Below are positions 1-5,004 of a stretch of DNA of 5,004 bases, in pieces. The DNA comes from a bacterium. Its GTDB lineage: Bacteria > Spirochaetota > UBA4802 > UBA5550. Made by a program: the position numbers and the translations under genes. The stretch's first letter is position 1. Every line of letters starts with the position of its first letter. The notes beneath the pieces were generated by a model, which saw only the letters and a list, made by a program, of their open reading frames with translations, was not told where the DNA came from and ran no database searches. Where the stretch lies: positions 1 through 5,004 of the forward strand of contig JAAENB010001337.1 of assembly GCA_024224995.1 (NCBI GenBank), in the 5' to 3' direction.

Positions 1-5
1 AGGTC

Positions 6-37
6 AGAAACTGTGGGTATACCGGGGTCCGTTTCTG
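6..37. repeat. Dyad AGAAAC-N19-GTTTCT, copy 1
   Basis: The arms AGAAAC (6-11) and GTTTCT (31-36) are exact reverse complements separated by 19 bases with TATA near the middle (18-21). A second copy with the same arms and the same 19-base gap lies at 4924-4955. Across 32 aligned columns the two agree at 24, including AGAAACTGT, the central TATA and GTTTCTG. The dyad sits upstream of gene 1. It could be an operator over a -10 element or a transcript hairpin; the function is inferred. Confidence 0.6.
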
Positions 38-72
38 TGTAGGTTCCGGGGGAGAATCAGCCAGGGGTCGTT

Positions 73-104
73 TTGAAAGCGACGTTACGTAACGTCGCTT
101 TCAA
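73..104. repeat. Perfect 32-bp palindrome
   Basis: The left arm TTGAAAGCGACGTTAC (73-88) is exactly reverse-complemented by 89-104 with no spacer. In the + strand transcript the pairing would extend outwards through three G.U pairs (72-105, 71-106, 70-107) and a C-G pair (69-108). The centre holds three ACGT tetramers at 5-base intervals (82, 87, 92). No T-run follows on either strand, so it is not a canonical intrinsic terminator. It may be a two-fold operator for gene 1, a leader hairpin, or the end of an upstream unit. Confidence 0.85.
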
Positions 105-162
105 GGTGCAGGCTCCGGGCAGTATCTCCCGGAAACAGGCCATGTTTAAAATCCAGTTTCTT

Positions 163-169
163 GAGAGGA
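163..169 (+). promoter_or_regulatory. Ribosome binding site of gene 1 (decides start)
   Basis: GAGAGGA ends six bases before the GTG at 176. This favours GTG 176 over the in-frame TTG at 161, which overlaps the Shine-Dalgarno sequence and has no comparable motif ahead of it. Confidence 0.75.
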
Positions 170-175
170 TCTTTT

Positions 176-985
176 GTGAAAAGGACAGAGTTGTTTCATG
201 AGCTTCTTAATAAATTCCGGTTTGTGGAACCGGTAGCGGACGATATCCAGGATTCCATGGTCCGGTCCCGGGAACGGGTGCTGCGGTCCAGTTTAAAAGA
301 GGCGGGAGAATACAGCGCGGCATATGGTTTTGTGCTCTCTGTGTATTTTACGGCGCGAAAAGCAGGGCTCCGGCCTTCAATTGCCGTAAGCAAGCTCCTG
401 GCAGTGTGCCTTGTGTTTATGTTAACCGGGGCCGCGGCAGCGGGAATATTCTTTTCTTTCAGGTCTTTTGTTTTTACGGACAGGGAAAAGGAGATGGTGA
501 GACCCGTTCCTGAAATAGTCATCCCTGATGAACCCGGGCGGAAAAACGCGGATAATCTTATTGAAAATAATGATTTTAAAAAGAAAGATCCCATAGAGAA
601 AGAAGCGGTAAAAAAGGATACTGAAGAAGAAAAACCGGTAGAGGCGGTTAAAAAGTACCGCCTGGGAGTTACCTCTTTTAAAGTGCGGAATATGGACCCT
701 GGTACTGCTGAAAAAGTGGGCAGCGCTCTATCGGCGGAGCTGGTACGGATTCTTGGCAGTGATAAGGTTGTTGTTCTTGAAGAGGAGCGGAAGGGGAAAT
801 CTATTAACAGGCTTCTGGTAGGCACGGTAACAAAGCTGGGAAAACGGTATTATATTTCAGCAAAGGTAGTTGACGCCGAGACATCGGAAGTGTTTTTTGG
901 TGAAACCGGAACGGTAAATTCTGTTGCGGAACTGGAAGGGGTTAGCAGGAATATTGCTAAGAAGATAGCGCAGAAGATAGAGTAG
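176..985 (+). CDS. Membrane-anchored protein with shortened CsgG/TolB-like domain
   Basis: The product is 269 residues from GTG 176. The N-terminal part (about 1-65) is charged and probably cytoplasmic. One hydrophobic segment (about 70-95) is followed by a linker rich in Lys and Glu (about 102-160). The C-terminal domain (161-269) starts with YRLGVTSFKV and contains VVVLEEERK (198-206), LLVGTVTKLGKRYYISAKVVD (213-233, seen as LLVGTV then ISAKVVD) and a final amphipathic helix. This matches, element by element, the CsgG/TolB-like domain of the next gene. It lacks about 27 residues between the ERxR-type motif and the following strand, which is where the partner carries its Cys pair. The topology (short cytoplasmic region, one TM, periplasmic domain) resembles anti-sigma or FecR-type sensors, but no such domain is recognised. 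Gene 2 starts 25 bases downstream, so co-transcription is likely. A role as inner-membrane partner or regulator of gene 2 is inference. LpoB-like activator proteins share the general fold and are an alternative. Confidence 0.85.
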   Translation: MKRTELFHELLNKFRFVEPVADDIQDSMVRSRERVLRSSLKEAGEYSAAYGFVLSVYFTARKAGLRPSIAVSKLLAVCLVFMLTGAAAAGIFFSFRSFVFTDREKEMVRPVPEIVIPDEPGRKNADNLIENNDFKKKDPIEKEAVKKDTEEEKPVEAVKKYRLGVTSFKVRNMDPGTAEKVGSALSAELVRILGSDKVVVLEEERKGKSINRLLVGTVTKLGKRYYISAKVVDAETSEVFFGETGTVNSVAELEGVSRNIAKKIAQKIE

Positions 986-995
986 ATATATCTGC

Positions 996-1000
996 GGAGG
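996..1000 (+). promoter_or_regulatory. Ribosome binding site of gene 2
   Basis: GGAGG lies ten bases ahead of the GTG at 1011, in the short gap after the gene 1 stop codon. It supports the GTG start, which also places a well-formed signal peptide at the very N-terminus. Confidence 0.8.
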
Positions 1001-1010
1001 AATTATACCA

Positions 1011-2369
1011 GTGAAGTATTTAAGAGTTAATAATATAGTAATATTAGTCTGTATATTCAGTATCCTGTTCGCGCTTTTTCCCTCAGCGGGAAAGGGGCAG
1101 CAAGACAGGAGGCAGACGGTGGCGGTTCTTCAGTTTAACGCGAATAATGCCTCTAAATTCGCGGCAGAGGCCGTGTCTGAATTTATCGGCATTGAAATTG
1201 CCAATAAGAAGGACCTGGTTGTTATTGAACGGTCGCGGATGAATATAATATTAAAAGAGCAGGGGTTTCAGCAGAGCGGGTGTACGGATTCCGATTGTGC
1301 CGTAAAAATAGGCCAGATCCTGTCGGCTCAAAAGATCCTCATTGGGTCAATTTCGCGGCTGGGAGTCCGGTTTACCATATCGGGCAAGGTTGTGGATGTG
1401 TCAACGGGGAGTGTCGATTTTGCGGAATCGGAAGAATGCTATAAAGAAGACGATATAGAGCCTGCTTCCAGGGTGCTCGCGATCAAGCTGCTGAACCATA
1501 TTACCGGGAAGAATTATCCCCTGCCCGAGAAAGAGGACGAGGAAAACTCCGGGAATGGGAACAGGCGCTTTGGCATAGGGATCGGGTATCGTTTTGGGAC
1601 TACCTCAGGGGTACGGGCTCCGGTTATTCGAAAAACCGGTGATATGACAATTGACCTTGAAGGAGAGGCCGCAAATCTCCGGTTCCACAGCCTGGTAGTA
1701 ACTCCGAGCTTCCAATTAACCAGTCTCTTTACGCTAAAGTCGAATTTGTATTATACTATGGTATCGACAATAAGTATTAGCGGCGGCCGGGTAGACGTGC
1801 GAGACCTGAATATGGCGGCAAGTGGGGAGTACCTTGGATATCACAATGAAGGTTATTTTGGTGAGGGCTATTTCCAGGAAGACAAAGAAGGATACGGCGC
1901 CAACCTGCTTTTGCAGTTCAATTATAACTGGGAGGGAATTTCCCCGTTTATAGCGGCAGGCCCCGGAGTCTACCGTTTTAGTCTCAGTGACCGTTTTGGC
2001 GGGTCCAGTGTAGAACTGGTTACTATGAACGGAGGCGGAACTGCCATTGATGAAACATTTACCCGGGACGTTTACTACCTGTACAAGGATTCGGCAACCA
2101 CATCGTATTTTGTTGATATCCAGGTAGGTGTAACGTTCTATTTTTCCCATACATCGGAATTTTATATACTGGGCGGTATTAATATTCCGGTTTACGCCTC
2201 AGCAATAGATAATTTCACCATTGATAAGAAGGTATACAACAGTACCGGCACCTCCGACACCTCGGGCTACGCCTCCTTCGACGATTCAAAGGTTTCGGTA
2301 AGCAGCTTCGACGGAAACTTCCCCCTCACCTGGTTTCTTGAAGCAGGCATAACCTTCAGGTTATTTTGA
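1011..2369 (+). CDS. Outer-membrane protein: CsgG-like domain fused to a beta-barrel
   Basis: The product is 452 residues. Residues 1-29 look like a signal peptide: basic MKYLR, then a hydrophobic core IVILVCIFSILFALF, with cleavage near SAGKG. Residues 35-166 form a CsgG/TolB-like domain. It opens with TVAVLQF and continues with VVIERSRMNIILKEQG (70-85), a C91-x4-C96 pair in GCTDSDCAVKIG, ILIGSISRLG and ISGKVVDVSTG. The ER..M..IL.EQ motif and the Cys pair are typical of CsgG-related secreted domains. After an acidic linker (about 167-184), residues 186-452 alternate short glycine- and aromatic-rich strands (FGIGIGYRFG, LLLQFNYNW, FIAAGPGVYRFSL, FVDIQVGVTFYF, WFLEAGITFRLF) and end in Phe, as expected of a BAM-inserted outer-membrane barrel. 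It follows gene 1 by 25 bases. CsgG itself forms the curli secretion pore, but this fused architecture differs from CsgG, so a secretion role is not established. A sensor or surface-lipid role is equally open. Codons 412-424 are nearly all C-ending, unlike the rest of the gene. Confidence 0.87.
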   Translation: MKYLRVNNIVILVCIFSILFALFPSAGKGQQDRRQTVAVLQFNANNASKFAAEAVSEFIGIEIANKKDLVVIERSRMNIILKEQGFQQSGCTDSDCAVKIGQILSAQKILIGSISRLGVRFTISGKVVDVSTGSVDFAESEECYKEDDIEPASRVLAIKLLNHITGKNYPLPEKEDEENSGNGNRRFGIGIGYRFGTTSGVRAPVIRKTGDMTIDLEGEAANLRFHSLVVTPSFQLTSLFTLKSNLYYTMVSTISISGGRVDVRDLNMAASGEYLGYHNEGYFGEGYFQEDKEGYGANLLLQFNYNWEGISPFIAAGPGVYRFSLSDRFGGSSVELVTMNGGGTAIDETFTRDVYYLYKDSATTSYFVDIQVGVTFYFSHTSEFYILGGINIPVYASAIDNFTIDKKVYNSTGTSDTSGYASFDDSKVSVSSFDGNFPLTWFLEAGITFRLF

Positions 2370-2390
2370 AGAGTTCCCGTCATATATAAG

Positions 2391-2506
2391 CCCGGAATGT
2401 AAACCATGCCTGGAGCAATACCTCTACAGAACGTTCGGAACTCGCTCCGCTCAGACAGCCTCACAACCCGCAGAGGCATCGCTCCAGGCATAGTTTACAT
2501 TCCGAA
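2391..2506 (-). repeat. Long imperfect palindrome, MITE- or REP-like hairpin
   Basis: The left arm (2391-2430) pairs with the right arm (2467-2506) around a 36-base loop. The ends read GGAATGTAAAC (2394-2404) and GTTTACATTCC (2493-2503). Of 40 paired positions 32 are Watson-Crick. The other eight (2391, 2392, 2405, 2417, 2420, 2426, 2428, 2430) are all A/C oppositions on the + strand and therefore all G.U or G.T on the minus strand. The minus-strand RNA or single-stranded DNA would thus form an uninterrupted 40-bp stem, hence the minus orientation. The loop holds TTCGG (2434-2438) and CTCCGCTCAG (2445-2454), the two halves of the REP-like core found elsewhere, split by six bases. No target duplication is evident. 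It could be a small non-autonomous mobile element, a bidirectional transcription barrier or a structured RNA. Confidence 0.85.
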
Positions 2507-2574
2507 TTACGGTTTTCTGTATATTAAGACACGACCGGGAAAACGAACGCACCCTAAAACCTCGAACCCCTGTG

Positions 2575-2590
2575 CTGAGCGGAGCCGAAG
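2575..2590 (-). repeat. REP-like core, inverted copy
   Basis: CTGAGCGGAGCCGAAG is the exact reverse complement of the 16-base core at 4880-4895 and shares its CTCCGCTCAG half with the loop of the palindrome at 2391-2506. It is bordered by TGCT/AGCA short arms (2573-2576 and 2588-2592 region). Cores of this kind recur as dispersed palindromic repeats in many bacterial genomes; assignment to a named family is not possible here. Confidence 0.65.
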
Positions 2591-2618
2591 CATTGAACCT
2601 CTTTCTCCCATTTTAGTC

Positions 2619-2648
2619 TTGACTTTTCCGGCCAAAAGAATATATAAG
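2619..2648 (+). promoter_or_regulatory. Sigma70-like promoter of gene 3
   Basis: The -35 candidate is TTGACT (2619-2624). The -10 candidate is TATATA (2641-2646, spacer 16) or TATAAG (2643-2648, spacer 18). Transcription would begin around 2653-2657, about 40 bases before the ATG at 2697. It lies after the repeats, which suggests that gene 3 is transcribed independently of genes 1 and 2. No experimental support is visible. Confidence 0.55.
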
Positions 2649-2690
2649 GGACATAATAAGCTTTAATAAGACATAATCAAGGCCGATAAG
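2644..2690 (+). promoter_or_regulatory. Series of ATAAG motifs before gene 3
   Basis: ATAAG occurs at 2644, 2656, 2666 and 2686, and a variant ATCAAG at 2676. ACATAAT is also repeated at 2651 and 2671. From 2656 onward the starts fall on 10-base steps, close to one helical turn, between the promoter and the start codon. They could be a regulator-binding array or simply AT-rich leader sequence. The Shine-Dalgarno sequence of gene 3 is weak (AAGG at 2679-2682, about 14 bases from the ATG). Confidence 0.35.
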
Positions 2691-2696
2691 TACCAT

Positions 2697-4826
2697 ATGG
2701 ATATTTCCGTACCTCAATATTACAAAAAAATAAAAGCCGGGAAAAAATCCGGAAAGAGCGCTGCCCGGCGGGTTCGCCCTTCCAGGCTCGTTGTATGGGC
2801 ACTGGTTTTTTTGCTCCTGCCTGTTATTGTTTCCAAAAATAGTTATTCCCAGCCCCGGATGCTTACTGAATCCGAGTCACGGGATCTGGCGCAGTTTAAT
2901 ATCGCGAAGCGGTCTTTTAAAAAGGGAATACGGTATTTTAATAATATGCAGTACCTGGCAGCAGTGGAGTTTTTCAGAAAGGCGGTTCAGCAATACCCGG
3001 ATTATTATACAGCCCGGGATTACCTGGCCCGGTCGTATAAACTGGCAGGTTTTTCCGGCGCGGCTCTCCGGGAGCTGGAGAACCTGGCCCACCTGTCTCC
3101 CCGCAATGTGAGTGTCGCCAGTAAGATCGAAACGATACGCTTCCGGTCTTCACCTGCGGAAAAGGAGGCACAGCTTACGGGTATGGTTCTGTCGGGAATT
3201 TACAGGGCATCGAGATTAAAGCGGTTCGGGTTTACCAAACCTGCCGATATTGCCATAGACAATGAGAGGAACCTGTATATTACCTCTTTTGATTCCGGAA
3301 AGCTGGTAAAAATTGATCCCAATGGCCAGGGGCTGGCAGTAATTACCCCGGGGCTGGCAGGAGAGGTTTACGGAGTTGATTATCAAAATAATAAACTTAT
3401 TGTGACCGGGTTTAAAGATGACCAGGTATCGATAATTGACAGGGAAGGAAATATACAGCTGCAATTTGGCAAGCCGGGAAGCGGAGAAGGGGAGTTTCAC
3501 GGACCCGAAGGAGCCTGCTTCGACAACAGGGGATATATCTATATTGTTGATTCCGGCAATAACAGGGTCCAGAAGTTTGATGACGAAGGGAAATATGTGC
3601 TGCAATTCGGAGAGACCGGTGATTACGACGGCCAGTTAAAGAATCCTTCGGATATAGCCTGGTATAAGAACCGTTTATATGTAACCGACAGTAATAACGG
3701 GCGGATTGTTTCTTTTGATGAATCGGGAAATTTTATCCGCAATCTCTTATCGAAAGAGCTGGAACTGCCCAGGGGAATTAGCAGGAGCGGGTCGAAACTG
3801 CTTATCTCCGATGAAAAAAAGGGGCTTCTTTTTTACGATCTTAAGCGGAATTCAAAAAAGTGGTTTAACTCCTGGAAAGGGGAGTACAAAAAGTTTTCCC
3901 GGCTCATGGCATCGGCAACAGACCGTGACGGGTACCTGTATTGTCTTGATTATAATTATGAATCATTGTTTATTTTTTCTCCCGCCCGGAACCTCTATTC
4001 CAATCTTGAAATAGAGATCACTTCCGTTGATACGGAGAAATTCCCGGTAGTTGCCTTTTATGCCAGTGTCCGGACCAGGGATGGAAAACCGGTCTATGGC
4101 CTGGGATCGAGCAATTTTAAGATCACCGACGATAACGCGAAAGTGAGCAGTGTTTATACCGGGTATCTTAAAAAAAAGAAGCCTTCGGTTTCAATGGTTT
4201 TTTGCGTGGACAGGTCGAAGAGCAACAGCGGGTATCATAATGAATTACCCTGGGTAGCCGATTTTGTGCTAAAAAAGATGCGGAAGAATGATGCCGTTCG
4301 AGTGATGAATTTTAACAGTAAAACCTGGCAGGGAAATGAGTTCGACTGGAGCAGGCGAAGAACCATAAAGGCATTGCGGAAACGGGAATACGGCCGGGGG
4401 AAAATAACCGGGAAGGCGCTTTATAACGCCGTAAGTGACCTTCTAATGAAATTCAACCGCAGAGCTGTTGTTCTTATTACCGACGGCAGTGTGGAGGATG
4501 ACTCTTTTGCCCGTTATACTGCCCGGAATGTTATTGAATATGCCAGGGAGCACTATGTACCCATTTATATTATTTCGCTTAAAAAAGCCGATCCCATTCT
4601 CAAGGAAATCGCGGAAGAGACGGGCGGAGCGCTCTACGGCCCCCGGGATCTGGATGGGCTTCGAGGGATCTACAAGCGGATAAAAGGAGCGGAAGAGTAC
4701 CGCTATGTCCTGGTCTATTCCACGTTTAAACCCGCTTCTTTTAAGGGCTGGTGGTCTAATGTTAAACTGGAAGTTGACTACAAAGGGCAGAAAGGAGTTG
4801 AGTGGGGCGGGTACTTTGTACCGTAA
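2697..4826 (+). CDS. Exported TPR-NHL propeller-VWA domain protein
   Basis: The product is 709 residues. A long basic N-region (1-30) precedes a hydrophobic segment LVVWALVFLLLPVIV (31-45) and a likely signal peptidase site near SYSQ (49-52), so the protein is exported. Two TPR helices pairs follow (about 67-101 and 102-135). Residues 177-432 form six NHL-type blades; the clearest are GEFHGPEGACFDNRGYIYIV (266-285) with NNRVQKF after it, and LKNPSDIAWYKNRLYVTDS (314-332). A short beta region (435-492) with RDGKPVYGLGSSNFKITDD leads into a von Willebrand A domain (497-665). Its MIDAS is intact: D505-x-S507-x-S509, T571 and D596 in ITDGS. The lead-in and the ending (YVLVYSTFKP ... GYF) resemble the VWFA-related family first noted in Acidobacteria. 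Metal-dependent ligand binding and protein-protein scaffolding in the periplasm or at the surface are likely; no catalytic domain is seen and the ligand is unknown. ATG 2697 gives the full signal peptide. The gene has its own promoter candidate. Confidence 0.9.
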   Translation: MDISVPQYYKKIKAGKKSGKSAARRVRPSRLVVWALVFLLLPVIVSKNSYSQPRMLTESESRDLAQFNIAKRSFKKGIRYFNNMQYLAAVEFFRKAVQQYPDYYTARDYLARSYKLAGFSGAALRELENLAHLSPRNVSVASKIETIRFRSSPAEKEAQLTGMVLSGIYRASRLKRFGFTKPADIAIDNERNLYITSFDSGKLVKIDPNGQGLAVITPGLAGEVYGVDYQNNKLIVTGFKDDQVSIIDREGNIQLQFGKPGSGEGEFHGPEGACFDNRGYIYIVDSGNNRVQKFDDEGKYVLQFGETGDYDGQLKNPSDIAWYKNRLYVTDSNNGRIVSFDESGNFIRNLLSKELELPRGISRSGSKLLISDEKKGLLFYDLKRNSKKWFNSWKGEYKKFSRLMASATDRDGYLYCLDYNYESLFIFSPARNLYSNLEIEITSVDTEKFPVVAFYASVRTRDGKPVYGLGSSNFKITDDNAKVSSVYTGYLKKKKPSVSMVFCVDRSKSNSGYHNELPWVADFVLKKMRKNDAVRVMNFNSKTWQGNEFDWSRRRTIKALRKREYGRGKITGKALYNAVSDLLMKFNRRAVVLITDGSVEDDSFARYTARNVIEYAREHYVPIYIISLKKADPILKEIAEETGGALYGPRDLDGLRGIYKRIKGAEEYRYVLVYSTFKPASFKGWWSNVKLEVDYKGQKGVEWGGYFVP

Positions 4827-4829
4827 AGG

Positions 4830-4865
4830 CATGTTTAAACATTAAAGTTCGAGGTTTCTTAAGAG
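4830..4865 (+). repeat. CATGTTTAAA ... GTTTCTTAAGAG motif pair
   Basis: CATGTTTAAA (4830-4839) and GTTTCTTAAGAG (4854-4865) repeat, in the same order, CATGTTTAAA (141-150) and GTTTCTTGAGAG (156-167) just ahead of gene 1. The spacing differs by nine bases. Here the first part lies inside a perfect 12-bp palindrome, ATGTTTAAACAT (4831-4842), directly after the gene 3 stop. The function is unknown, and chance similarity of AT-rich words is possible. Confidence 0.35.
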
Positions 4866-4872
4866 CAGGTGA

Positions 4873-4911
4873 CCCGGCCCTTCGGCTCCGCTCAGGGACC
4901 GGATGGCCGGG
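4873..4911. repeat. REP-like hairpin downstream of gene 3
   Basis: CCCGGCC (4873-4879) pairs with GGCCGGG (4905-4911). The loop carries the core CTTCGGCTCCGCTCAG (4880-4895), identical to the reverse complement of 2575-2590. An inner CCC/GGG pairing (4878-4880 with 4895-4897) is an alternative fold. No T-run follows on the + strand, so it is not a standard intrinsic terminator, although its location 46 bases after the gene 3 stop would allow it to limit read-through or protect the 3' end. Confidence 0.65.
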
Positions 4912-4923
4912 AAAATATACGGA

Positions 4924-4955
4924 AGAAACTGTTTATATAAATGGATCGGTTTCTG
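4924..4955. repeat. Dyad AGAAAC-N19-GTTTCT, copy 2
   Basis: The arms AGAAAC (4924-4929) and GTTTCT (4949-4954) are separated by 19 bases with TATATAA in the centre. This repeats the dyad at 6-37 with equal spacing and 24 of 32 matching columns. It lies 98 bases past the gene 3 stop, where a leader of a further downstream gene could begin. The promoter-like centre suggests a regulatory site, but this is inference. Confidence 0.6.
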
Positions 4956-5004
4956 CCAGGGGATTTAGCACGGGGCTTTGCTCTGTCTCCCGGGGTTAAA
5001 AACC

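Larger units (their letters stand above)
2370..2696. other. Repeat-rich intergenic region between genes 2 and 3
   Basis: These 327 bases contain no convincing gene. They hold a long imperfect palindrome (2391-2506), a REP-like core (2575-2590), a loose flanking pair CTAAAA (2554-2559) and TTTTAG (2611-2616), a sigma70-like promoter and an ATAAG series leading to gene 3. No hairpin followed by a T-run was seen after the gene 2 stop, so termination there may be Rho-dependent or may use the palindrome. Confidence 0.75.

Noticed and set aside
73..101. TTGAAA at 73 as a -35 box for gene 1
   Set aside because: No -10-like hexamer is found 16-18 bases downstream (the sequence there is GC-rich palindrome arm), so the promoter of genes 1-2 was not assigned.
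161..175. TTG at 161 as the start of gene 1
   Set aside because: The GAGAGGA Shine-Dalgarno lies at 163-169, inside such an extension, and is ideally placed for GTG 176.
196..825. Long antisense frame of 209 codons opposite gene 1
   Set aside because: It is Ser/Arg/Phe-rich, with no recognisable domain, and is explained by the codon pattern of the well-supported gene on the + strand.
2267..2491. Open frame of 74 codons on the minus strand
   Set aside because: It begins inside the palindrome's right arm and continues antisense into the end of gene 2. The start is part of the repeat arm and nothing supports translation.
2406..2666. Open frame of 86 codons on the + strand
   Set aside because: It runs through the palindrome and REP-like core, and its first 30 residues mirror those of the minus-strand frame at 2267-2491 only because the DNA is palindromic. 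It has no ribosome binding site and runs into the gene 3 promoter.
4873..4911. Intrinsic terminator for gene 3
   Set aside because: The GC-rich stem is followed by GAAAATAT rather than a run of T, so the canonical form is not met on the + strand.
4802..4999. Open frame of 65 codons on the + strand past gene 3
   Set aside because: It overlaps the end of gene 3 in another frame, reads through the REP-like hairpin and the dyad, and has no domain-like sequence.

Overview
The window carries three genes, all on the + strand. All three products appear to be targeted to the envelope: a membrane-anchored protein, an outer-membrane protein and an exported protein. This points to a diderm (Gram-negative-type) bacterium of moderate GC. 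The CsgG/TolB-like proteins, the TPR-NHL-VWA architecture and the REP-like intergenic repeats would fit an uncultured Spirochaetota-type or similar environmental lineage, but that placement is an inference and nothing in the sequence fixes the taxon.

Positions 1-175 form a structured leader. It holds a dyad with AGAAAC/GTTTCT arms, a perfect 32-bp palindrome, and a GAGAGGA ribosome binding site that sets a GTG start. Gene 1 (176-985) encodes a single-pass membrane protein whose periplasmic end is a shortened CsgG/TolB-like domain. Twenty-five bases later gene 2 (1011-2369) encodes a signal peptide, a full CsgG-like domain with a Cys pair, and a C-terminal outer-membrane beta-barrel. The two look like an operon. 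They share related domains, so they may work as a pair, the first at the inner membrane and the second at the outer membrane.

Positions 2370-2696 are non-coding and repeat-rich. A roughly 115-bp imperfect palindrome (2391-2506) comes first. All eight non-Watson-Crick positions in its 40-bp stem become G.U pairs on the minus strand. A REP-like core (2575-2590) follows, then a sigma70-like promoter (2619-2648) and a series of ATAAG motifs running up to the next start codon.

Gene 3 (2697-4826) encodes a 709-residue exported protein with TPRs, a six-blade NHL propeller and a von Willebrand A domain with an intact MIDAS. It probably has its own promoter. The tail (4827-5004) holds another REP-like hairpin, with the same 16-base core in the opposite orientation, and a second copy of the AGAAAC/GTTTCT dyad with exactly the same 19-base spacing as at the window start. 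The end of the window may therefore be the leader of another gene. No rRNA, tRNA, CRISPR array or transposase gene was seen.
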